From an uncultured Parafilimonas sp. (lineage in GTDB: Bacteria > Bacteroidota > Bacteroidia > Chitinophagales > Chitinophagaceae): DNA of 14,003 bases. Within the stretch, counting starts at the first letter, position 1, and the number at the start of each line of letters is the position of its first letter. The DNA is taken from contig CALAGJ010000056.1 of the NCBI GenBank assembly GCA_937892395.1, positions 1 to 14,003 of the forward strand, given 5' to 3'. Under the pieces are notes generated by a model. The model had not been told where the DNA came from. It worked only from the letters and a program-made list of their open reading frames with translations, and made no database searches. Positions 8,254-14,003 of this stretch are shown here, piece by piece. Both the position numbers and the translations under genes were made by a program.

Positions 8254-8288
8254 ATACTGTTTGGTCAAAGGTAAATAAATAGCAGTAT
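8254..8288. promoter_or_regulatory. Inverted repeat in the divergent region, candidate AraC-type operator
   Basis: ATACTG (8254-8259) and CAGTAT (8283-8288) are perfect inverted copies 23 bases apart. Read outward-in, the arms extend to TGATACTGTT and TAATACTGCT, 8 of 10 alike. They flank the -7 box assigned to the araC-type gene, so a bound dimer would cover its promoter. AraC-family sites are often direct repeats, so this is a hypothesis. Confidence 0.35.
8266..8273 (-). promoter_or_regulatory. -7 promoter box of the araC-type gene
   Basis: On the minus strand these bases read TACCTTTG, an exact match to the Bacteroidota -7 box TAnnTTTG. It ends 14 bases upstream of the TTG start codon, predicting a leader shorter than about 10 bases. 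No TTTG is found at the -33 distance, which may mean the promoter needs an activator. Confidence 0.5.
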
Positions 8289-8329
8289 TAGATAATAATG
8301 GAAGTACCAAGAATTAAAGTCCGATATAA

Positions 8330-8360
8330 TTTCACACCGTACATTGCAACTGTAATTTTT
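8330..8360 (+). promoter_or_regulatory. Weak candidate promoter for the fucose permease operon
   Basis: TTTC (8330-8333) and TAATTTTT (8353-8360), 19 bases apart, each differ by one base from the Bacteroidota -33 and -7 boxes. Transcription from here would begin about 20 bases before the ATG at 8385 and would exclude the upstream ATG at 8298. T-rich stretches are common here, so chance is possible. Confidence 0.3.
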
Positions 8361-8384
8361 TATCATACAACTCATTCCTATTCT

Positions 8385-9614
8385 ATGGCAGTACAGGCAT
8401 TTGGTACTACAACACAAAACTCAAATGAAGATAGCAGAAAATATTTTTTCCCCTTCATTTTAGTAACCAGCTTGTTTTTTTTATGGGGTTTATCCTATGG
8501 TTTATTGGATGTACTCAATAAGCATTTTCAGGAAACATTACATATTACAAAAGATAAATCAACCCTATTGCAAATGGCTTATTTTGGTGCATACTTTTTA
8601 GTGGCATTACCAGCGGGACTATTTATGCACAAATTTGGATACAAAAAAGGAGTGATTATCGGCCTTGTTTTCTATGCTTGTGGAGCTTTCCTTTTTTATC
8701 CATCTGCTGTGAATGAAAGTTTTAATTTCTTTCTGCTCTCTTTGTTTATTCTGGCATCTGGCCTTACTTTTTTAGAAACGGCTGCCAATCCTTACGTTAC
8801 TGTATTAGGCGAAGCCAAAACAGCTGAATTTCGTTTAAATCTTGCACAAAGTTTTAATGGAGTAGGATCATTTATAGGTCCCATTATTGCAGCCAATCTT
8901 TTCTTTGGAGATCAATCCGAAGGATTGCAATCAGTAAAAGTCGTTTATATAGCAATTGGTATAGTGGTTTGTTGTGTGGCAATCTTATTCTGGAAAACAG
9001 ATTTACCAGAAATTAAAGAAAGCAACATTGAAACAAACACTGCACTAACAGATATACCCTTGTTACAACATCGAAATTTTACAAACGCTGTCATAGCACA
9101 ATTTTTTTATGTGGCCGCTCAGGTTGGTATAGCCGCTTTTTTTATCAATTATTGCACCGAGGATCCTGTCCATATTACAAATGAAAAAGCTGCCTATTTT
9201 TTATCCATCAGTCTGTTGTTATTTACTGTTGGACGCTTTGCCGGCACGGCTCTCATGAAAAAAATAGCTGCTCATCAATTACTATTTATTTACTCAGTCA
9301 TCAATATTATTTTATGCTGTATCATCGTTTTTGCACATACAAGTTTGAATGTATATGCATTAATGGCCATCTTCTTTTTTGAGTCAATCATGTTTCCAAC
9401 AATTTTTGCATTGGGCCTAAAAAATCTTGGTCACCATACAAAAAAAGCGGCCTCATTTATCATTATGTCCATTGTTGGGGGTGCTATCATGCCCTATCTT
9501 ATGGGTTTAATAGCAGCGCATTTTTCCACAGCCACGGCTTACCTCGTTCCTGCATGTTGTTTTGTTATAACTGCATGGTATGGTAGTTATGGACATAAAC
9601 CCAATCCATCATAA
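8385..9614 (+). CDS. fucP: L-fucose:H+ symporter, MFS family (FucP-like)
   Basis: A 409-aa inner-membrane transporter with about 12 hydrophobic segments, importing a 6-deoxyhexose with protons. The signature blocks of the FucP branch are present: LVTSLFFLWGLSYGLLDVLNKHF (26-48) and FLETAANPYVTVLG (129-142). Asp42 and Glu131 stand 89 residues apart, the same spacing as the essential Asp46 and Glu135 of E. coli FucP. I chose the ATG at 8385 over the one at 8298, which would add 29 residues of atypical sequence; family members begin a short hydrophilic stretch before the first helix, as here. It is divergent from the AraC-type gene and 27 bases ahead of the dehydratase gene, so it probably opens a three-gene operon. 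The FucP group also includes glucose/galactose and other hexose carriers; the fucosidase next door favours L-fucose. Confidence 0.85.
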   Translation: MAVQAFGTTTQNSNEDSRKYFFPFILVTSLFFLWGLSYGLLDVLNKHFQETLHITKDKSTLLQMAYFGAYFLVALPAGLFMHKFGYKKGVIIGLVFYACGAFLFYPSAVNESFNFFLLSLFILASGLTFLETAANPYVTVLGEAKTAEFRLNLAQSFNGVGSFIGPIIAANLFFGDQSEGLQSVKVVYIAIGIVVCCVAILFWKTDLPEIKESNIETNTALTDIPLLQHRNFTNAVIAQFFYVAAQVGIAAFFINYCTEDPVHITNEKAAYFLSISLLLFTVGRFAGTALMKKIAAHQLLFIYSVINIILCCIIVFAHTSLNVYALMAIFFFESIMFPTIFALGLKNLGHHTKKAASFIIMSIVGGAIMPYLMGLIAAHFSTATAYLVPACCFVITAWYGSYGHKPNPS

Positions 9615-9641
9615 ATTTAGTTCAACTCACTATAAAAAAAT

Positions 9642-11282
9642 ATGAAACAATCCGTACTCCAATTGCACCCAAAGGATAATGTTTTGGTTGCCTTACAACA
9701 CTTAGCAAAAGGCACAACCATTCAATTTAATACAGATAGCTATGTCCTACAGGATGATGTAAAAGCAAAGCATAAATTTTATACCAATAGCATGAATAAG
9801 GGCCATGCCATTAATATGTATGGTGTATTGGTTGGTCATCTACAATGCGATGTGGCAAAAGGAACTTTGATGACAACAGACAATTTGAAACATGCATCTG
9901 CGGAGTATAGCTATAACAATAGTTTCAGTGGATGGGTACCACCAAATGTATCAAAATTTGCCAATAAAACTTTCATGGGTTATAAACGAAATGATGGTAG
10001 AGTGGGCACTGCAAATTATTGGCTTTTTATACCCACAGTCTTTTGTGAAAATAGAAATTTAGATATCATAAAAGAAGCACTGCACAATAAACTCGGCTAT
10101 GCTGTCAGTGATAAATACCTCAGGTATACGGATGCTTTGCTGCATGCTTTAGAAGATGGACAAAATTTAGAAAACGTAAAAATTGAATCCATTCCAACGA
10201 CAAATAGTATGCGTCTTTTCAAAAATGTGGATGGTATAAAATTTTTAACTCATCATGGTGGTTGTGGTGGCACCAGACAGGATGCAGCTACCCTTAGTGC
10301 TTTGTTGGCAGCTTATGCAGATCATCCAAATGTGGGCGGTGTTACCATTTTAAGTTTGGGATGTCAGCACTTGGAAGTGGTCAATTTATTGGAGGACATT
10401 AAAAAAAGAAATCCGCAATTTAATAAACCACTTTATGTATTTGAGCAGCAGCAATCTGAGAGTGAAGAACAGATGATAGCAGCCGCTATAAAAAAAACAT
10501 TTGAAGGTTTAATTCAAATAAATACCCTACAAAGAGAGCCTGCACCTCTAAGTGAGTTATGCATTGGCGTAAAATGCGGTGGCAGTGATGGATTTAGTGG
10601 TATATCTGCAAACCCTGCTGTGGGGCATACCGCAGATTTATTAGTAGCATTGGGAGGAAAAATATTATTGGCTGAGTTTCCGGAATTATGTGGTGCAGAG
10701 CAGAACCTGATTGACAGATGTACAACAGAAGCATCTGCAAAAAAATTTATTCAACTCATGAAAGATTATGATGCCAGCGCACATGCTGTTGGTTCAGGTT
10801 TTTATATGAATCCCTCACCGGGAAATATTAGAGAGGGTCTCATAACTGATGCCATCAAAAGTGCGGGTGCTGCCAAAAAGGGAGGTAGTTCTCCCATAAC
10901 AGACGTATTAGATTATACGGAGCCCGCTACCAAGCCTGGTCTTAGTTTGGTTTGCACACCGGGCAATGATGTAGAAGCCACTACAGGAAAAGCAGCATCC
11001 GGTGCAACCCTTATTTTGTTTACAACAGGTATGGGTACCCCTACGGGGAATGCTGTTTGCCCCACCATAAAACTTGCTTCAAATACTGCGGTAGCAAATA
11101 GAATGAAGGACATTATTGACATTGATTGTGGCCCAATTATTAGTGGAGAAAAAACAATTGAAGAAATTGGTGAAGATATATTGGCTTATTGTATAAAAGC
11201 CGCCAGTGGAGAGGTTATTCCAAAAGCTGTACTACTCAATCAAGATGATTTCATTCCTTGGAAAAGAGGGGTGAGTTTATAA
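9642..11282 (+). CDS. UxaA-family sugar-acid dehydratase; probable L-fuconate dehydratase
   Basis: A 546-aa cytosolic dehydratase with the full two-domain layout of altronate dehydratase (UxaA): a SAF domain (about 5-85, with HPKDNVLVAL at 9-18) and the UxaA/GarD catalytic part (about 112-546). Conserved blocks are GYKRNDGRVGTANYW (113-127), HHGGCGG (204-210), GVKCGGSDGFSG (309-320), CTPGNDVEATTG (438-449), TTGMGTPTGNAVCPTIKLA (461-479) and the C-terminal FIPWKRGVSL. Conserved His and Cys residues in these blocks are candidate metal ligands. Automatic annotation would say altronate hydrolase. Because it sits between a fucose permease and an alpha-L-fucosidase, and no uxaB/uxaC-type genes are present, I infer it dehydrates L-fuconate to 2-keto-3-deoxy-L-fuconate. 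The ATG is preceded by an A-rich stretch. Family assignment is firm; the substrate is inference. Confidence 0.9.
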   Translation: MKQSVLQLHPKDNVLVALQHLAKGTTIQFNTDSYVLQDDVKAKHKFYTNSMNKGHAINMYGVLVGHLQCDVAKGTLMTTDNLKHASAEYSYNNSFSGWVPPNVSKFANKTFMGYKRNDGRVGTANYWLFIPTVFCENRNLDIIKEALHNKLGYAVSDKYLRYTDALLHALEDGQNLENVKIESIPTTNSMRLFKNVDGIKFLTHHGGCGGTRQDAATLSALLAAYADHPNVGGVTILSLGCQHLEVVNLLEDIKKRNPQFNKPLYVFEQQQSESEEQMIAAAIKKTFEGLIQINTLQREPAPLSELCIGVKCGGSDGFSGISANPAVGHTADLLVALGGKILLAEFPELCGAEQNLIDRCTTEASAKKFIQLMKDYDASAHAVGSGFYMNPSPGNIREGLITDAIKSAGAAKKGGSSPITDVLDYTEPATKPGLSLVCTPGNDVEATTGKAASGATLILFTTGMGTPTGNAVCPTIKLASNTAVANRMKDIIDIDCGPIISGEKTIEEIGEDILAYCIKAASGEVIPKAVLLNQDDFIPWKRGVSL

Positions 11283-11291
11283 ATAAAATAA

Positions 11292-11306
11292 ATTTCCGAA
11301 GGAAAT
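11292..11306 (+). other. Short perfect hairpin between dehydratase and fucosidase genes
   Basis: ATTTCC (11292-11297), loop GAA, and GGAAAT (11301-11306) form a perfect 6-bp hairpin in the 55-base gap between the two genes. There is no T-run, so it is not a terminator. It could be an mRNA processing or stability element that sets different expression of the two genes, or chance. Confidence 0.3.
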
Positions 11307-11337
11307 AATATGTATTGAACATTAAAATTATTTGGAC

Positions 11338-12669
11338 ATGCGTTTGATAAAAAATCGAATTACCATTTGTCTTACACTGATAGCCTCATACTCATTGCAG
11401 GCACAGCCAAAAGTTGATCCTGCGGCAATACAAAACAAAATGCAGTGGTTTGCCGATGCTAAGTTGGGCATCTTTATACATGCAGGCATTTATGCAGTGG
11501 ATGGCATTGATGAGTCATGGGCTTTCTTTAATAAAAAAACCAGCTATCCGGATTATATGAAACAGCTCAATGGGTTCACACTTAAAAACTATGACCCCAA
11601 TCAATGGGCCAATTTGATACAAGAAACAGGAGCCAGATATGCAGTCATTACAACAAAACATCACGATGGAGTAGCATTATATGATACTAAAATGAACAAC
11701 CTGAGTATCGTAAAAGCCACCCCTGCAAAAAGAGACATGATACTACCTTTTTTTGATGCATTGAGAAAGAGAAATATTAAATGCGGTGCTTATTATTCTT
11801 TGATTGATTGGTCCTATAATGACTACACGGGTTTTCGATCAGATAGCTCAAGATATCAAGTGAAAAATGACTATAACAGATGGCAAAAATTTAGAAATTT
11901 CTTTCAGGGACAAATTGCAGAAATCAATACACAATTAAAACCGGATCTATGGTGGTTTGATGGAGATTGGGAGCATAGTGCAGAAGAATGGGAAGCAGAA
12001 AAAATTCGCACCATGATTTTATCGGCCAATCCAGCAGCCATCATCAACGGACGCTTACAAGGTTTTGGAGATTATGCTACACCTGAGCAAAATTTCCCCG
12101 TATCCAGACCACCTTATCACTGGTGGGAACTCTGCATGACAACCAATGATAGCTGGGGTTTTCATCATGACAACAATTGGAAAACACCATACGAAATCAT
12201 TACCATTTTTGTAGATGTAGTAGCCAATGGAGGAAATTTATTGTTGGATATGGGCCCCAAAGAAGATGGCACCATTCCCGAAGAACAAATCAATGTATTT
12301 AAAGAACTTGGCGCATGGAATAAAAAGAATGGGGAAGCAATTTTTAATACCATTAGTGGCATTCCCGCAGGGCATTATTATGGCCCTTCTACACTTTCAA
12401 AAGATTCCACCACGCTTCATTTATTTATACAAGGAAAAGCATCAGGGCCTTTAATGCTGAAAGGTTTAGACAGCAAGATTGAAGCGGTATCTGTACTTGG
12501 CTATGAGGGAAAAATACAACATAAAATTGTGGGTAAAATATCTTGGAGCCGTGTGCCGGGTTTGGTCTATATTGATATACCAGCAGCAGCATTGGATAAG
12601 TATGTAACTGTGGTAAAAATAAAATTAGAAAAGCCTGTTAAGCTCTATCGCGGAGAGGGTAGTTTGTAG
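11338..12669 (+). CDS. Secreted alpha-L-fucosidase, glycoside hydrolase family 29
   Basis: A 443-aa retaining fucosidase that removes alpha-linked L-fucose from glycans. A Sec signal peptide (about 1-23, ending LQAQ) places it in the periplasm or outside; no lipobox or T9SS tail is seen. The GH29 catalytic barrel covers about 30-335: FADAKLGIFIHAGIY (38-52, His48), YAVITTKHHDGVALYDT (101-117, His108/109), and WWFDGDWE (205-212), where Asp208 is the predicted nucleophile. TPEQNFP (248-254) and WELCMTTNDSWGF (263-275) follow; Glu250 is one candidate for the acid/base, but this residue varies in GH29. A short C-terminal beta domain (about 345-443) completes the enzyme. I start at the ATG at 11338; a TTG six bases earlier adds two residues only. 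It lies 55 bases after the dehydratase gene and supplies the substrate for the FucP-like importer. Confidence 0.93.
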   Translation: MRLIKNRITICLTLIASYSLQAQPKVDPAAIQNKMQWFADAKLGIFIHAGIYAVDGIDESWAFFNKKTSYPDYMKQLNGFTLKNYDPNQWANLIQETGARYAVITTKHHDGVALYDTKMNNLSIVKATPAKRDMILPFFDALRKRNIKCGAYYSLIDWSYNDYTGFRSDSSRYQVKNDYNRWQKFRNFFQGQIAEINTQLKPDLWWFDGDWEHSAEEWEAEKIRTMILSANPAAIINGRLQGFGDYATPEQNFPVSRPPYHWWELCMTTNDSWGFHHDNNWKTPYEIITIFVDVVANGGNLLLDMGPKEDGTIPEEQINVFKELGAWNKKNGEAIFNTISGIPAGHYYGPSTLSKDSTTLHLFIQGKASGPLMLKGLDSKIEAVSVLGYEGKIQHKIVGKISWSRVPGLVYIDIPAAALDKYVTVVKIKLEKPVKLYRGEGSL

Positions 12670-12845
12670 GTCATTTCGCAAAGCGATAAAAACTATTTAT
12701 ACAAAAGAAAAAATCATAAGTGTCATTCCAAATACTATAATCATATCATCACTATCAATCATCTAAAGGGGAATAGGTAATGAATATTTATGGAAACTGA
12801 TTTTCAACAGAAATTACTAATGAAATAAGAAAATAAAAATAAATT

Positions 12846-13271
12846 ATGAGAGGGTTCATCTTAAGTCTCAATATTCTCTTCTCAATTTTAAGCTATGCTC
12901 AACTCAATCAGAAATTAAAAATATTTGAGCCGGAGTTGCAAAGATTTAAGATGATGATGGATGCAGACACTTCAAATTTAAGCAGAGTAATCTCTGATGA
13001 CTTGATTTATATCCATTCAAATGCCTTGGAAGAAAACAAGCCTAATCATATAGACAACATTGGCAGTAAAAAACTTCAATATCAAGTGATGGATATGGAG
13101 GAATCAAATTTTAATACTATTGGCAAAATTACTTTAACAAACGGGGTTGTTCATGTCAAAGGTATACTGAATGGCAATGCTTTCGAAGTCAGATTGCGTT
13201 ATACAGCTGTTTATATGAAGCAAAAGAAAGAATGGAAACTGCTCAGGTGGCAAAGTACCAAAATCACTTAA
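12846..13271 (+). CDS. Secreted DUF4440/NTF2-like small protein
   Basis: A 141-aa protein with a signal peptide (about 1-18, ending LSYA) and a single NTF2-like (SnoaL/DUF4440) cone-shaped fold. Visible family features are a helical start (FEPELQRFKMMMDADTSNL, 27-45), DDLIYIHSNALEENK (51-65, the place of the usual VHS/NG..TK motif), and the closing strands RYTAVYMKQKKEWKLLRWQST (118-138). Such proteins bind small ligands or have lost activity; no catalytic set can be assigned. The gene is 176 bases downstream of the fucosidase in a gap without a clear promoter or terminator, so its link to the fucose genes is doubtful. It converges on the next gene with 19 bases between the stops. Confidence 0.8.
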   Translation: MRGFILSLNILFSILSYAQLNQKLKIFEPELQRFKMMMDADTSNLSRVISDDLIYIHSNALEENKPNHIDNIGSKKLQYQVMDMEESNFNTIGKITLTNGVVHVKGILNGNAFEVRLRYTAVYMKQKKEWKLLRWQSTKIT

Positions 13272-13290
13272 AGTGTGACACAATTTGACA

Positions 13291-14003
13291 TTACTTTCCA
13301 AGTTTAGCCATCATTTGCTCAAACTCAGCAATGGTCATTTCCTGATAGCCGGTAGGTTGTATAAATAACTTCTTGTCGACTTTGGTTTTGACTTCAGTTG
13401 CTTCAAGTTTTAAATTCATGCCTTGCAAAGACAAATTGAATTCAAGTGGTAACCCTTTTAAGGTGGTTCCTTGAATTAAGCTTAAGTATGCAGATGGTTT
13501 AATTAAGTCAGTAATATAAGCTGTCAACTCTACATTATTGGTTTCCCTATTCTCTTTTTCGGAATGTTCTGGTATGCTCCTTGAAAAATCAGGTGCAACT
13601 AATGAATACACGACCTTATAGCATTTGTATCCGGCAATTATTTTAGAATCAGAAATAAATTCTTTTTTGCTTGAAGCAGCAGAATTCATAGGAGGAATAT
13701 CAGATACAATTTTGTATTTTTGACCCATCAGATCCATGTAGGTAATATTCTGATGCTTTTTTAAGTCGGTGAATATTTTATTTGTTAAAATACCTGCCAA
13801 ATTTATTTCGATGTATTGACTGTCTTCATCCCAAGCTATTGTTTGCTTAAGTTCTGCGATCATGGGGGCCATAAACCCTTTCAGCTCTTTGGCATCGTCA
13901 GTACTCATTTCTCCTGATAATTTACCTTCAATTTCAAAATCCGTGACTTTATAGGTAACAACCCCTTGTTTAATTTCTTGGCTTAATATCTGCCCAATCT
14001 GGA
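13291..14003 (-). CDS. DUF4412/GLPGLI-like exported protein, 5' end outside the window
   Basis: The reading frame stays open from the ATG at 13908 to the window edge, reading QIGQILSQEIKQGVVTYKV and on through FEIEGKLSGE. The true start is therefore beyond 14003 and the visible part is about 237 residues. GVVTYKV is the usual opening strand of this Bacteroidota group. Other family features, numbered from Met13908, are MDLMGQKYKIVSD (58-70), SKIIAGYKCYKVVYSL (88-103) and KGLPLEFNLSL (about 151-161), followed by FIQPTGYQEMT near the C-terminus. These fit DUF4412/GLPGLI-type envelope proteins, which usually have a signal peptide and unknown function. Taking the internal ATG as the start would cut through the first strand. 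Confidence 0.75.
   Translation of the reverse strand, partial: QIGQILSQEIKQGVVTYKVTDFEIEGKLSGEMSTDDAKELKGFMAPMIAELKQTIAWDEDSQYIEINLAGILTNKIFTDLKKHQNITYMDLMGQKYKIVSDIPPMNSAASSKKEFISDSKIIAGYKCYKVVYSLVAPDFSRSIPEHSEKENRETNNVELTAYITDLIKPSAYLSLIQGTTLKGLPLEFNLSLQGMNLKLEATEVKTKVDKKLFIQPTGYQEMTIAEFEQMMAKLGK

Noticed and set aside
8298..8384. Upstream ATG giving the permease 29 extra N-terminal residues
   Set aside because: The extension (MEVPRIKVRYNF and on) does not resemble FucP N-termini, and the ATG at 8385 gives the normal family length. A candidate promoter also lies downstream of 8298.
12679..12689. TCGC-AAA-GCGA hairpin after the fucosidase gene as terminator
   Set aside because: The stem is only four pairs and an A-run, not a T-run, follows, so it does not support termination on the plus strand.
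13272..13290. Terminator between the two convergent genes at the right end
   Set aside because: GTGTGACAC is symmetrical but would leave a one-base loop, and no T-run exists; no termination signal can be supported.
1..14003. CRISPR array, tRNA, insertion sequence, toxin-antitoxin or phage defence genes
   Set aside because: I saw no regularly spaced repeats, no tRNA-like fold, no transposase or integrase motifs and no known defence domains on either strand.

Overview
The window looks like a piece of chromosome from a Bacteroidota member, most likely Chitinophagaceae or a close relative; this is inferred from proteins and signals, not from a search. The DNA is AT-rich and ribosome binding sites are mostly A-rich or absent. 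Candidate promoters fit the Bacteroidota pattern (TTTG near -33, TAnnTTTG near -7). One exported protein ends in a type IX secretion (T9SS) sorting domain. No tRNA, rRNA, CRISPR array, insertion sequence or phage gene was seen, and no gene-free stretch exceeds 300 bases.

Left part (1-7322): guaA (GMP synthase, GTG start) is followed closely by an exported type-1 periplasmic-binding-fold protein with no ABC transporter beside it. Then come a predicted surface lipoprotein with a duplicated lipobox, an arginase-superfamily enzyme of the formimidoylglutamase type behind a good promoter match, and a 647-aa T9SS cargo protein with a beta-propeller-like body. A strong hairpin with an A-run before it and a T-run after it (7283-7322) closes this block and separates it from the next.

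Central part (7385-12669): this is the most coherent unit. An AraC-type regulator (minus strand) diverges from three plus-strand genes: a FucP-type L-fucose:proton symporter, a two-domain UxaA-family sugar-acid dehydratase and a secreted GH29 alpha-L-fucosidase. Read together, the fucosidase releases L-fucose outside the cytoplasm, FucP imports it, and the UxaA homologue probably dehydrates L-fuconate in a non-phosphorylating fucose route rather than D-altronate. L-fuconate and D-altronate share their C2-C4 configuration, and a UxaA homologue sits in the Campylobacter jejuni fucose cluster. No fucose isomerase, kinase, aldolase, dehydrogenase, lactonase or SusC/SusD pair is in the window. The divergent gap holds an inverted repeat around a promoter-like -7 box, a candidate operator.

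Right part (12846-14003): a small secreted DUF4440/NTF2-like protein converges on a minus-strand DUF4412/GLPGLI-like exported protein. The latter runs off the right edge, so its N-terminus is missing.

Nothing here is clearly a new defence or mobile system. The best leads are the substrate of the UxaA homologue, the regulatory region of the fucose locus, and the orphan binding protein behind guaA.
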